Source of the DNA: Rosistilla oblonga
Lineage (GTDB): Bacteria; Planctomycetota; Planctomycetia; Pirellulales; Pirellulaceae
Length of the DNA: 64,000 nucleotides
Assembly (NCBI RefSeq): GCF_007751715.1
Contig: NZ_CP036292.1
Span: forward strand, 4,533,339 to 4,597,338
Direction of reading: 5' to 3'
The translations under genes were made by a program, and so were the position numbers. The notes beneath the pieces were generated by a model, which was not told the DNA's origin, did no database searches, and saw only the letters and a list, made by a program, of their open reading frames with translations. This document shows positions 24,683 to 33,427 of this stretch, in pieces (within the stretch, counting starts at the first letter, position 1; every line of letters starts with the position of its first letter).

Positions 24683-26344
24683 CTACTTCACCCACTCGGC
24701 CAACTGTTCTCGAAAGATCTTCGAGTTGTGGCGGATGTCGACTGGCAACCGCTCGGGATAGATCCGGATGTCGGTGATCTCGGCCGTGTGAGGATGCGAC
24801 TTGCCGATCGCGTGCAGTGCGTCGATCAAAGCCTGCTCTTCAGCCAGCGATTTTGGACGCCGATCGGCGTGCGGTTCGACGATCAAGACCGGCGTCTGCT
24901 GGCCGCGAACACCATGCCCGACCAATGCGGTCCGATAGACATCGGGATGTTCGTTGAAGACAGCTTCGCAACAGATCGTGAACAGCGTCTGGGACGGCGT
25001 CTCCACGCGATGAGCCTTCCGGCCGCAGAACCAAAAGCGATCCTGATCGTCCAAGTAGCCAACGTCTCCCATCCGGTGCCAGATCCGCGAGCCATCCTGC
25101 ACCTTGTGAATCGCGTTCTGATCCTGGCGAGTTACATAGTTCCGCGTCACCACGGGTCCGCTGACCATCAGCTCGCCGATCGTCCCCTGCGAAACAGGTT
25201 TTGCGTCGTCGATCTCGGCTATCGGACCGTCGTCGATCTCGACAACCTGCCACATCATGTCGGCGAATCGATGGCCGACACACGTTCCCTTCCCCTGGCG
25301 AGTCTTCGCGGCCGTTTCGTCCAGCACCTCGCGAGATTCGATCGATGCAACGGGAAGCGATTCGGTCGCTCCATAGGGCGTGAAGACTTCGCCTTCGGTA
25401 TGGATCATCTTACGCACCGCCGCCAGCGTTTGCGGAGGAACCGGCGCACCGGCGGACAACACGCGGCGTACCGTCGGCAAAAAGATCCCGCCACCGACGC
25501 AGTGCTTGCTGACCGTATGCCACAGCGCCGGTGAACCAAAGGCCTGCGTTACTTTCCAGTCGCGGATGGCGGCCAAGATCTTTTCGGGATCGGCATCGGC
25601 GGGCCGCGTCGGATCCATATCGGGAATCACCGTCGTCACTCCCATCACCGCGTCGAATAATCCGAACAACGGGAAACATGCCAGGTCGACAGTCCCCGGC
25701 GTCACGTTGTACTGCTGTTGAATCAACCGCACCTGATGCTCAAACGTCCCGTGCGTGTAAGCAACACCTTTGGGCGGCCCGGTGCTGCCGGTGGTGAAGA
25801 TCACCGCCGCCGATTCCGTTTCGGAAGTGACCGGCAAATCGAGAGCCTGTTCGCCCAGGGCTTCGATCTTCGATAACGCCACGCCACCGATTGTGATCGG
25901 TCCACCGACACAGATGTTTTGCTTGGCGTCGGGAAAACGCTTCCGGTACAACAGCCGCGCGACCTGCGCCTTGGGGATTCCAACAAAACCCTGCGGCTTC
26001 GATTCGGCGAGGCATTCGATCAGGTTCTTCTTCCCCATCCCGGGATCGACGAGAACTTGCACCATCCCGGCTTTTAAGAGAGCGAGAACTAAACGAATGA
26101 AGTCGATCCCAAAGGGGACCAACATCGCCAACCGTGTTCCCGGCGCGATCCCGTGCCGCAACAACCCCCGCGCAATCCGAGTCGATTGTCGATCCAGGTC
26201 GGCAAACGTGATCGTGTCGTACCGCGGGCGTCGGCCGGGTTTGGCAAAAGCGATCGCGACCTGATCGGGCTGCGACCTGGCAAACGCCGCCAAGCGATCG
26301 GCGACGTTGCAGCGAACGGTTTCCTCGATGGATGATTCTGTCAT
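24683..26344 (-). CDS. AMP-dependent acyl synthetase, OleC-like
   Basis: The 553-residue protein belongs to the ANL adenylating superfamily. The ATP/Mg loop reads FTTGSTGPPKGV, and the core motifs TPYGATESLP and GDVGYLDDQ are present. The C-terminal catalytic Lys region ends in LPVDIRHNSKIFREQL, a form I associate with OleC, the beta-lactone synthetase of head-to-head hydrocarbon biosynthesis, more than with ordinary acyl-CoA ligases. OleA, OleB and OleD are not visible, so a fatty acyl-CoA ligase remains possible. It begins 52 bases after the ATP-grasp gene and may share its transcript with mch. Confidence 0.8.
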   Translation of the reverse strand: MTESSIEETVRCNVADRLAAFARSQPDQVAIAFAKPGRRPRYDTITFADLDRQSTRIARGLLRHGIAPGTRLAMLVPFGIDFIRLVLALLKAGMVQVLVDPGMGKKNLIECLAESKPQGFVGIPKAQVARLLYRKRFPDAKQNICVGGPITIGGVALSKIEALGEQALDLPVTSETESAAVIFTTGSTGPPKGVAYTHGTFEHQVRLIQQQYNVTPGTVDLACFPLFGLFDAVMGVTTVIPDMDPTRPADADPEKILAAIRDWKVTQAFGSPALWHTVSKHCVGGGIFLPTVRRVLSAGAPVPPQTLAAVRKMIHTEGEVFTPYGATESLPVASIESREVLDETAAKTRQGKGTCVGHRFADMMWQVVEIDDGPIAEIDDAKPVSQGTIGELMVSGPVVTRNYVTRQDQNAIHKVQDGSRIWHRMGDVGYLDDQDRFWFCGRKAHRVETPSQTLFTICCEAVFNEHPDVYRTALVGHGVRGQQTPVLIVEPHADRRPKSLAEEQALIDALHAIGKSHPHTAEITDIRIYPERLPVDIRHNSKIFREQLAEWVK

Positions 26345-26396
26345 GGGGATCTGTTGGGGTTACGATCGATGTTCGAGGATTATAAAACGCGTTGCA

Positions 26397-27287
26397 TCAC
26401 GAGCCGACGACGGGGATCGGCGCATGAAAACTATCGATGATCCGATCTGCAAGGTTCTCCTGGATCACACTTTGTGCCCCTTTCCAACCTGGCACGCCGT
26501 TGACTTCAAGCACATAGATCCGCCCGGCAGCGTCTTGGATCAGATCGATCGCGGCGACGTGCAATTGCAGCGACCGGCAAACCGTGGTCGCGAGTTCGCG
26601 AAACGCCTCAGTCACCGCGACCTGTTCACAAACAGCGCCGCGCGAAACATTGGTCCGCCAATCATCTGGATTCGTTCTTTGCACGGCCCAAAACAAATCG
26701 CCGGCGACAAATAGACGAAGATCTTGCCCGTTACAGGGAATATATTCCTGCTGGTAGATCACCGCACCAAGCTGTTGGAGCGTCGTAAAGGTGGTCCAGG
26801 CCAGTTCACGCGTTTCGATTCGCATCACGCCGCGTCCCTCGCCGCCAAACATCGGCTTCACGACCACCGGCCCGTCGAATTGCTCAAAGGCCGACATCGC
26901 ATCGGATCGCGTCTGCGAAACCGCGGTCCGCGGCACGGGCAAGCCGAGCCGCTGGAGTCGCGCGGTCGTGGCGTATTTGTCGATCGCGATCTCGAGGGCG
27001 CGAGGTGGATTGGCAACGCGCACTCCCGCTTCTTGCAGCGCGTGCAAGATGCTCAATCGAAACGTCACCTGTTCCAAAGTGCCCAGCGGCATCGTCCGCG
27101 TCAGGACGACGTCGAACGCATGCAGATCGCCCGCCGGAGAATCACAACGCAGCAGATCCCCGTCACCGACCAGCGACGACAACGCTTCGTAGTCGGTGAA
27201 CGCGATCGAATCGCCAGCGTTCTCGGCGGCGGCACGCAATTGGTTCGCATGCCAACCGCGATCGGGCCCGAGCACTAAGAACTTCAT
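26397..27287 (-). CDS. RimK-like ATP-grasp ligase linked to mch
   Basis: The 296-residue protein has an ATP-grasp fold: an N-terminal pre-ATP domain, VVVKPMFGGEGRGV (ATP-binding Lys and Gly loop) and the metal-binding VLEVNGVPG at the C-terminal side. It resembles RimK-type glutamate ligases. RimK homologues (MptN in methanogens) add glutamate to tetrahydromethanopterin. The start codon shares one base with the stop of mch (TAATG), which implies translational coupling. A role in making or modifying the H4MPT-type cofactor used by Mch is therefore the best inference; the amino-acid substrate cannot be read from the sequence. Confidence 0.8.
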   Translation of the reverse strand: MKFLVLGPDRGWHANQLRAAAENAGDSIAFTDYEALSSLVGDGDLLRCDSPAGDLHAFDVVLTRTMPLGTLEQVTFRLSILHALQEAGVRVANPPRALEIAIDKYATTARLQRLGLPVPRTAVSQTRSDAMSAFEQFDGPVVVKPMFGGEGRGVMRIETRELAWTTFTTLQQLGAVIYQQEYIPCNGQDLRLFVAGDLFWAVQRTNPDDWRTNVSRGAVCEQVAVTEAFRELATTVCRSLQLHVAAIDLIQDAAGRIYVLEVNGVPGWKGAQSVIQENLADRIIDSFHAPIPVVGS

Positions 27288-28237
27288 TACGACTTACAAC
27301 CGAAAGACGCTTCCAAGATGTCGGGCCTCAGTTGACCAAACGTCCGACTGATCCCGCTGCGCAGATTCACAAACGTGACCACGGCGGGGCTGAACAAATG
27401 CGGATCGACTTTGAAGAAATCGAATTCGTAAGACGCGAAGATCTCGCCAAACGTCTTGCCATAATCGCTGGAACTGTTGCTGGGAACCTTCGGTCCGATC
27501 TCGTCGATGACCGCTTGGTCGGCGTCGACGAACAGCGTGACCGATCCGCCGTAAAGGATCGCATCGTTTGTGCGGCCGATCCCATCGATCGACTTCAGCG
27601 CCGGCGGTGGCAATGGCGCACTGCCGGTTGCCGACAGAACATCGTTGACGTCGAAGCCAACTTCGTGCAGCTTGTGCATCGCGGTCTCGACGCTTCGCGC
27701 GACGACTTGCATGTTCCCGGCGATACTGGTTGTCGGTGCGATCAGAATCGTCAACAGTTCGGGCTCGATCGAACACTCCTCAGAGATCTTCAGAACCGCA
27801 GCTTCGGTTGGATAGGTGTCAGCTTCCAACACCGCCACTCCGATCGCTCCACTCTCGGAGAGCCCCAGTTTTTCAAGCAGTTGTTCTTTGCCACGCAACA
27901 GGCGAATCGGGCCACTGACCATCGCCGAATAATCGCCGACCGAAAGAGGCCACCCGGCATATTGGCAGGCCAGACATGCACCGACAGGGTTATCGGTCGC
28001 CACCTTCACAACAACTCCGGTTCCAATCGCTCCCGGTTCGGCGGCGGCGAAGACGTCAGCTGCCGCTCCCAAGCAGACATCCGCTAGCATCTCGCCGGCG
28101 ACCAGCCCCCCGCGGTGCTCGATACCGAGATCGAACAGCGTCGCGCCCCCAATTGTCGTCGAACCGACGCGATATTCTGCGAGGTTCTCTTCCAGGTCGT
28201 TGGCGGTCTGAAAGGCGGCTTGATTGAACTGAGTCAT
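27287..28237 (-). CDS. mch: methenyl-tetrahydromethanopterin cyclohydrolase
   Basis: The 316-residue protein interconverts methenyl-H4MPT and formyl-H4MPT in the archaeal-type C1 pathway that some bacteria, including planctomycetes, carry. The Mch family features are clear: the GGATLFDLGIEHRGGL and GEMLADVCLG segments near the N-terminus, NPVGACLACQYAGW, SGPIRLL, and IAPTTSIAGNMQVVARS-type core. Length matches the family (about 315-325). The ATG at 28237 has AAGGA at good spacing, and six further upstream codons are unneeded. The pathway oxidises formaldehyde or supplies C1 units; the other genes (fae, mtdB, fhc) are not in this window. Confidence 0.93.
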   Translation of the reverse strand: MTQFNQAAFQTANDLEENLAEYRVGSTTIGGATLFDLGIEHRGGLVAGEMLADVCLGAAADVFAAAEPGAIGTGVVVKVATDNPVGACLACQYAGWPLSVGDYSAMVSGPIRLLRGKEQLLEKLGLSESGAIGVAVLEADTYPTEAAVLKISEECSIEPELLTILIAPTTSIAGNMQVVARSVETAMHKLHEVGFDVNDVLSATGSAPLPPPALKSIDGIGRTNDAILYGGSVTLFVDADQAVIDEIGPKVPSNSSSDYGKTFGEIFASYEFDFFKVDPHLFSPAVVTFVNLRSGISRTFGQLRPDILEASFGCKS

Positions 28238-28558
28238 TAAATTCCTTCGAGGCAAAAAACGTCGAACATGGTCGGAAACAGGCGCACAAACAAACGGAAT
28301 CGCTTGAAAAAAGCCCGTTGAAAAGTGGAGGTAATGTTGGGAAGCGAACCGAGCAAAAAAGGCACAGCCGGCTTCGTCAGAAAAAAGCTAATTCAAAATG
28401 GTCTCAATCGCCGAACTAACCTTTGCCGTCAGCCTCGGCTGACCTAAGATTACGATTGTGGGACATGAATTTGTTCTACGCATCCTTCAGATTGCATTCC
28501 GGCAGAGAGACCAATTTAATCGGGTTGACTCGTATCAATTAAGGGCTAGTGCAGTAGC
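28238..28558. other. intergenic region upstream of mch
   Basis: This stretch holds the presumed mch promoter (minus strand), though no clear -10/-35 pair was found. It contains a hairpin GTCAGC-CTCG-GCTGAC near 28430 and several A-runs. A 37-codon plus-strand frame (28334-28447) starts with ATG two bases after GGAGG, too close for good initiation, and encodes a basic peptide (MLGSEPSKKGTAG...). It is recorded but not called as a gene. Confidence 0.4.
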
Positions 28559-28664
28559 ACGTCCGATACCTGTCATTCTCCCAGCGGCTCCGTTTTTGCC
28601 GCAATAACTGAGGGATAACCATATGGCCGGTCATCTTCATTTATGGAGATGACCGGTTTTTTTT
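28559..28664 (+). ncRNA. candidate small RNA ending in an orphan intrinsic terminator
   Basis: No plus-strand gene precedes the strong plus-directed terminator at 28627-28664, so a short transcript probably ends there. A TTGACT hexamer at 28525-28530 with a poor -10 (TAGTGC, 28547-28552) could start it near 28559, giving about 105 nucleotides. The interior can fold a GCGGC/GCCGC hairpin (28585-28603). A nine-codon frame with a GAGGG ribosome binding site (28623-28652, MAGHLHLWR) runs into the terminator stem. The RNA family is not recognised and the 5' end is a guess. Confidence 0.4.
28627..28664 (+). terminator. strong intrinsic terminator, plus strand
   Basis: A 10-bp perfect stem (28627-28636 with 28647-28656), a 10-base loop and eight T residues immediately after. 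The T run is only on the plus side, so it acts on plus-strand transcripts, although both neighbouring genes are on the minus strand. Confidence 0.9.
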
Positions 28665-28685
28665 ATGCGCCGGTGCCGATCGGAC

Positions 28686-29699
28686 CTAAAGGATCCCGCG
28701 GACCGATAGGTTGTTCAACCGTCGCGCGACATCGGTCAATCCATCCAAGACGACCTGGTCGTAGGTCCGTCCGTCGCAGGTATCCAAACCGTGGCCGGGA
28801 TCGAGATTGCGCAAGCCTTCGAGCGCTGCATCTTCGTGATGAAAGACTTCGACAAAAGCTGTCTTCAGTTTCCCGGTGCGAGCACATGCAGTTAGCAGCG
28901 CGCCGATCCATCCATCGTCAGTCGACAGACAACCGCGCGTCGTCTTGGCCGATGCGTGGAAGATACCCAACCCGTCGCCATCGGCGATCTTTTGGATGAT
29001 CGCTTCGTTCTCAGGAATCGACAGAGTTGAATCGCCACAGTGAGCGGCGTCGACCATCACCTTGAAGAACGACTTGCCGATCTCTTTGTTGACAGCTTCG
29101 ACAAACGTCCAGATCCGGCCGATGTCGGTGAAGGTCTTGAATTCCCCACCGCGAAGGAATTCGATGTGCCACGCTTTGACCGGCGAACCATCCAGTTCCG
29201 CTTCTTTAAAAGCACGGCTGTGAACGCGAACGTTCTGCGCGACCGCGGCGGTGAACTCGTCACCTTCCTTACGCGTCGCGCCAGGCTTCAACCACTCTTC
29301 GACCGACGTCGACGAAACCGTTTCGATGCCGTGCTTCTTCGCCGCCGACAAACCGTCGACAAGAATCTCCACCACCGCGTCTTCGTCATCGGGATTCATC
29401 GGATCGGCGCCGCCGACCATCATGATGAAGTGGACCTGCAGCTTCAGTTCGCGGAAACCGTCGACCATTTCTTTGACGTCGTCTTCGTCGAGTCCCGGGA
29501 AAAACGGAACTTGGACGCAGCTGATGCGGACCAACGATTCGCTGCACAGCTTCGCCATGTTGGCGACGACAACCAATTTCCCATCGGCGCCGCGTGGCAG
29601 CTTGCCCGCTTCGTCGGGGACCAAGCCTCCGACAAATTTCAGATGCGTGGGGACAACCCCGAGATCGACGTTCGGTTTCAAAGAAATGCAATCGGGCAT
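28686..29699 (-). CDS. xylose-isomerase-like TIM-barrel protein
   Basis: The 337-residue protein has no signal peptide and looks like a sugar isomerase / AP-endonuclease-2 type TIM barrel. The likely metal ligands sit in the usual order: Glu in HIEFLRG, Asp/His in MVDAAHCGD, His in IFHASAKTTRGC and Glu in FVEVFHHED. The exact family member and substrate are not recognised. It ends 22 bases from the orphan terminator of the opposite strand. About 140 bases separate its start from the metF stop; they hold no other gene. Confidence 0.7.
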   Translation of the reverse strand: MPDCISLKPNVDLGVVPTHLKFVGGLVPDEAGKLPRGADGKLVVVANMAKLCSESLVRISCVQVPFFPGLDEDDVKEMVDGFRELKLQVHFIMMVGGADPMNPDDEDAVVEILVDGLSAAKKHGIETVSSTSVEEWLKPGATRKEGDEFTAAVAQNVRVHSRAFKEAELDGSPVKAWHIEFLRGGEFKTFTDIGRIWTFVEAVNKEIGKSFFKVMVDAAHCGDSTLSIPENEAIIQKIADGDGLGIFHASAKTTRGCLSTDDGWIGALLTACARTGKLKTAFVEVFHHEDAALEGLRNLDPGHGLDTCDGRTYDQVVLDGLTDVARRLNNLSVRGIL

Positions 29700-29837
29700 G
29701 GCTCGTGAATTCCAGGGAACGGGTTGGAGGGTGAGTTATATCGCCATGATGATAAACTCTTCACGAACCGTGCGTAAGCACATTCGATCACCGCTGCCAC
29801 CGATCCCGTCACGCGCCCCGAATTCGTCGCGGCGCAA

Positions 29838-30704
29838 TTAACCGCGATCGACGCCCGCTAAGACCTCAGCCGCTGCTTGGCTCTTGTTGAGCACATACAG
29901 ATGCAGCCCGTCGATGCCACGGCGAATCAGATCGTTCGTTTGCTGTTGGGCGTGTTCGATGCCAACTTTCAATTGCCATTCGGCCGAATCGTTTTCGTTG
30001 AAACGATCGACCAATCCTTGCGGCAACTTCGCCTTGCACATCGAAGCGATCCGCTGGGCCTGCGCGAAGTTGGTGATCGGCAACAGACCGGGGATAATCG
30101 GAATTTCGATCCCGGCAGCTTGGCAAGCGTCGCGGAAACGGAAGAAGTCATCGTTGTCGTAGAACAACTGCGTGACGACACAATCAGCCCCCGCATCGAC
30201 TTTGCGTTTGAGATTCTCCATGTCGACATCGGCGTCGACAGCTTCCTGATGAACTTCGGGATAACCGGCGACCGCGATCCCAAACTCGGGGAACTCGGCG
30301 TGAATCATCTCGACCAGTTCGTTGGCGAACCGGAAACCGCCTTCAACTGCGGTGAACGAGGTCTCTCCCTTGGGCGGATCGCCGCGCAGCGCGACGATGT
30401 AGTCGACGCCGAGGGTTCCCGCTTCGGTCAGGTAGCTGCGCAGTTGGTCCTGAGTCGAACCGACGCAGGTCAGGTGCGATGCGACAGGTTTACCAGTTCG
30501 CCGTTTGACTTCGCGGACCACATCCAACGTGCTGTCGCGAGTCGAGCCGCCGGCGCCGTAGGTGCAGGTAAAAAAGGCGGGATCGAATTGCTTGAGACTG
30601 TCGACGTGTTGATACAACGATTCGAAGCCCGCCGGTGTTCGCGGCGGAAAGAGTTCGAACGAGATGGGGCATCCACCGCCACGAAATAACTGAGATAGCG
30701 ACAT
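29838..30704 (-). CDS. metF: 5,10-methylenetetrahydrofolate reductase
   Basis: The 288-residue FAD enzyme reduces methylene-H4folate to methyl-H4folate for methionine synthesis. Family features are clear: SFELFPPRT near the N-terminus carrying the catalytic Glu, TYGAGGSTRD, ALRGDPPKG, the GYPEVHQEA motif and QLFYDNDDFFRFRD. Length matches bacterial MetF. It is the folate-dependent counterpart to the H4MPT-dependent mch nearby. No SAM or cobalamin riboswitch is visible in the 118 bases between it and the next gene. Confidence 0.95.
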   Translation of the reverse strand: MSLSQLFRGGGCPISFELFPPRTPAGFESLYQHVDSLKQFDPAFFTCTYGAGGSTRDSTLDVVREVKRRTGKPVASHLTCVGSTQDQLRSYLTEAGTLGVDYIVALRGDPPKGETSFTAVEGGFRFANELVEMIHAEFPEFGIAVAGYPEVHQEAVDADVDMENLKRKVDAGADCVVTQLFYDNDDFFRFRDACQAAGIEIPIIPGLLPITNFAQAQRIASMCKAKLPQGLVDRFNENDSAEWQLKVGIEHAQQQTNDLIRRGIDGLHLYVLNKSQAAAEVLAGVDRG

Positions 30705-30822
30705 AAGGACAAGCAGGGAAATCCAGAGGATCGAAATTTGGAACGCAAAGCGGGCTGTATTGTTACGAATCCCGCGACGTCCAACAATGACACCGCATCG
30801 AGAGCTTAGCAGAGCTGCCCGA

Positions 30823-31509
30823 TCAGGCCCACGCGAACAGCGGGATGCCAGCCAACATCGCTAACAACAGCGTCCCGACGATGTAGAACCCGGCATGCAC
30901 GACGCCGCCACCGGTTTCCAATTCGAAAGTCGTCACCGAAATCAAAGTGCCAACGGCCAACATCGCTGCCAACGCGACTAAGACCGCACCGATCGGCATC
31001 TCGGCGACGCTGTCGTAGTCCATCACATAGGCGGGGACAAACGCGTAGAGCGCCCAGAGCAGCGCGAACAGCACCGAACAGATGGCGACGCGGGCCTGAA
31101 GTTCGCGTCCGTAAAAAGGTTCCAGTTCCTGCTCGCGAGCAAACGTGTAGCCGGACCAAACTAAAGGCGGAGCCAGCAACAGCGCACCGAGTGGCGGAAT
31201 CCAGCCCGGCACCGATTCCATCGACCGAATCACGACCGCCGCGATGATCGCCGCAACGATCGAACCGGCGACGGCGAAGATGCCGAGCTTGGTAACTCTC
31301 ACCTCTTCGCGCATAATCGGCTTCAGAACGCTCTTGCCCGTGGCATCCTTAGGACCATCGTCCGCGGGCGCATGAACGACGACCTCTTCGGTTTTGTCCG
31401 GGATCTGGATCGTCGCCTTGCACTTGGGGCAAGGGCCTTTCTTTCCAGCAAATTTATCGCTGACGTTGAATCGCGTCAGGCACTTTTCACAGGTAACTCG
31501 AATTGCCAT
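30823..31509 (-). CDS. zinc-ribbon membrane protein, unknown function
   Basis: The 228-residue protein starts MAIRVTCEKCLTRFNV and has two CxxC pairs (CEKC and CPKC) in the first 40 residues, a zinc ribbon of the MJ0042/putative-regulatory kind common at the N-terminus of planctomycete membrane proteins. A short acidic linker is followed by four to five predicted transmembrane helices. The ATG at 31509 is chosen so that the ribbon is N-terminal; a longer frame reaches 31551. It is divergent from trmL, with 62 bases between starts. The function is unknown. Confidence 0.75.
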   Translation of the reverse strand: MAIRVTCEKCLTRFNVSDKFAGKKGPCPKCKATIQIPDKTEEVVVHAPADDGPKDATGKSVLKPIMREEVRVTKLGIFAVAGSIVAAIIAAVVIRSMESVPGWIPPLGALLLAPPLVWSGYTFAREQELEPFYGRELQARVAICSVLFALLWALYAFVPAYVMDYDSVAEMPIGAVLVALAAMLAVGTLISVTTFELETGGGVVHAGFYIVGTLLLAMLAGIPLFAWA

Positions 31510-31571
31510 GTCGAAGAAGGGTTGTCCCGTATCGCGGTTCGTCAGCAGCAACCCACAATAACCGAGCTGCC

Positions 31572-32123
31572 ATGATGGATAATGAAAAGTCGTCAGATAC
31601 TAGCGAGCCCGACGTGCCGAGCGATAGTCTCGCCGATGTCGCCCCCTGTTTGCAAGTCGACGAGCCACCGGTGCATGTTGTACTGTACCAGCCCGAGATT
31701 CCACAGAATACCGGAAACATTGGTCGGACGTGCGTCGCCGTTGGTGCCAAATTATGGCTTGTGCGGCCGTTGGGTTTCAAAATCGACGAGCACAGTGTTC
31801 GCCGAGCCGGCGTCGATTATTGGCATATGCTGAATCTGCAGCTTGTCGATTCGATCGGCGAAGTCCAACAAGCCCTGCCGCAGCGGAAGTTCTGGTACTT
31901 CAGCCGCTTCGCCCGACGCAGTCTTTGGGAAGCCGAAATCGACCTCGGCGATGCGATCGTCTTCGGCCGCGAGTCGGCCGGATTGCCCGAAGAGATTCTC
32001 GATCTCGATTCCCCACAAGCGATTCGGATTCCCACGACCGAACAGGTTCGCAGCTTGAACCTTTCGAACACCGCGGCGATCGCCGTCTACGAAGTTCTAC
32101 GGCAACATGGCCGACTGGGATAA
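31572..32123 (+). CDS. trmL: tRNA (cytidine/uridine-34-2'-O)-methyltransferase
   Basis: The 183-residue SPOUT-class enzyme methylates the wobble ribose of tRNA-Leu. It contains NTGNIGRTC in the first beta-alpha unit, FGRESAGLP at the knot and the SAM-binding IPTTEQVRSLNLSNTAAIA region, all characteristic of TrmL. The first 30 residues are an acidic Ser/Asp-rich extension. Two ATG codons are adjacent (31572 and 31575). No strong ribosome binding site is seen. A GC stem-loop at 32186-32204 follows 62 bases after the stop. Confidence 0.9.
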   Translation: MMDNEKSSDTSEPDVPSDSLADVAPCLQVDEPPVHVVLYQPEIPQNTGNIGRTCVAVGAKLWLVRPLGFKIDEHSVRRAGVDYWHMLNLQLVDSIGEVQQALPQRKFWYFSRFARRSLWEAEIDLGDAIVFGRESAGLPEEILDLDSPQAIRIPTTEQVRSLNLSNTAAIAVYEVLRQHGRLG

Positions 32124-32185
32124 GCCATTCGGGGCAGAATTCATCCAAGGAGCGAAGTCGCACGCCGCATGACCAGCTGCCTGAG

Positions 32186-32204
32186 GAGGGGGAATTACCC
32201 CCTC
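32186..32204. terminator. stem-loop after trmL, possible terminator
   Basis: GAGGGGG and CCCCCTC form a perfect 7-bp stem with a 5-base loop, but no T run follows. It could end the trmL transcript in a Rho-aided way or protect its 3' end. Confidence 0.4.
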
Positions 32205-32313
32205 GCGAGGTCACTAAATCCGGGAAATATCGACGTTTAGCCATTTCCGTAGGTGCACAGCTGGTTACTATAAGATCGATGCGACTGACACCTTTTGATG
32301 AACATGCTTACAG

Positions 32314-33390
32314 ATGCCGAGAACTTGGATGCCTAGCCTAGTGGGTGGTTATCGAGCTAGCAGAGCGCTGACACCGCTACTGCTTTCAGAGCGTCAACTG
32401 AGCCGTGAATTAAACCGCGAACGGCTCCGCGCCGATCGTCGTCAGATCCCATTCTGTTTGATCGATGTCGTTTTGGCCCCCGAAAATCGACGGCCGCGCG
32501 ACGTCAAGCGGCTCGCTCGCCTGTTGCACCGTCGCCTGCGGACGACCGATACGCTCGGTCATCGCGGGCGCGTCACCGTTGGCGTCCTCTTGACCGACAC
32601 GCCCGAACAGGGGGGGCGGATCGTCGTCGATGAATTGCAAGAACTGCTGTTGGACGCCCGACTCGACTGCGACTTGGAACTGTACGCGTACGATCCCGAT
32701 GCGTGGCAGCAACAGCAACTGTTCGATCCTCCCGACGATCACCAACCTCCATCGGGCCACTTAACGCCCCCTCAGCCGACGGCTGCACGCCGCCGTCGAG
32801 TTGCGAAGCGTTTGGTCGATGTGGTCGGATCCAGCCTGGGCCTGCTGTTCGCTTCGATCCCAATCGCGCTGGCCTGCGTTGCCATCCGATGCACCTCTGC
32901 CGGCCCCGCGATCTTCCGCCAGGTCCGCGAAGGCGCCGACGGGAAACCATTTACGATCTACAAATTGCGGACGATGCGTTGCGATGCCGAACACCATCAA
33001 GCGAACCTGCGACAGTTGAGCGAGCGCGATGGACCGGCGTTTAAGATCAAAGACGACCCGCGGATCACCAGCGTTGGCAAATGGTTGCGAGCGACCTGCA
33101 TCGACGAACTGCCGCAGTTGGTCAACGTCTTGATCGGCCAAATGTCATTGGTCGGTCCGCGCCCGCTGCCGTGGGCGGAGAGTCGGGCCGTGGCCACGTG
33201 GCAGCGACGGCGGCTGGATGTCAAACCCGGCATCACCGGCAGCTGGCAGACATCGAAACACGAATCGATTACGTTCGACGATTGGATGCGGATGGATCTC
33301 CGCTACATCGATCGCGGTTCGAATTGGCTGGACATGAAACTGATCGCCAAGACGATGATCGTGCCGGTCAAAGCTCGCGGCAACCACTAG
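32314..33390 (+). CDS. polyprenyl-phosphate sugar transferase with N-terminal GGDEF-like domain
   Basis: The 358-residue protein has a C-terminal (about 160-358) bacterial sugar transferase domain of the WcaJ/PglC type, which moves a sugar-1-phosphate onto undecaprenyl phosphate to start glycan synthesis. Seen are KRLVDVVGS, a membrane hairpin at about 170-192, FTIYKLRTM (213-221), DELPQLVNV (264-272) and SLVGPRP (278-284). The N-terminal 40-135 region (RLRTTDTLGHRGRVTVGVLL) resembles a degenerate GGDEF fold with GRVTV in place of the signature. A Pro/His-rich linker joins them. The ATG at 32329 is an alternative start. It is monocistronic and converges with the RbsD-like gene. Confidence 0.85.
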   Translation: MPRTWMPSLVGGYRASRALTPLLLSERQLSRELNRERLRADRRQIPFCLIDVVLAPENRRPRDVKRLARLLHRRLRTTDTLGHRGRVTVGVLLTDTPEQGGRIVVDELQELLLDARLDCDLELYAYDPDAWQQQQLFDPPDDHQPPSGHLTPPQPTAARRRRVAKRLVDVVGSSLGLLFASIPIALACVAIRCTSAGPAIFRQVREGADGKPFTIYKLRTMRCDAEHHQANLRQLSERDGPAFKIKDDPRITSVGKWLRATCIDELPQLVNVLIGQMSLVGPRPLPWAESRAVATWQRRRLDVKPGITGSWQTSKHESITFDDWMRMDLRYIDRGSNWLDMKLIAKTMIVPVKARGNH

Positions 33391-33427
33391 GTCGCCGCCG
33401 CACTTTGGACCCCTGTACGCTCGCGCA

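Noticed and set aside
28334-28447. 37-codon frame after GGAGG
   Set aside because: The ribosome binding site is only two bases from the ATG and the peptide has no recognisable features. Kept as a note rather than a gene.
30705-30822. Possible SAM or cobalamin riboswitch before metF
   Set aside because: The gap is only 118 bases and shows none of the conserved core sequences or stems.
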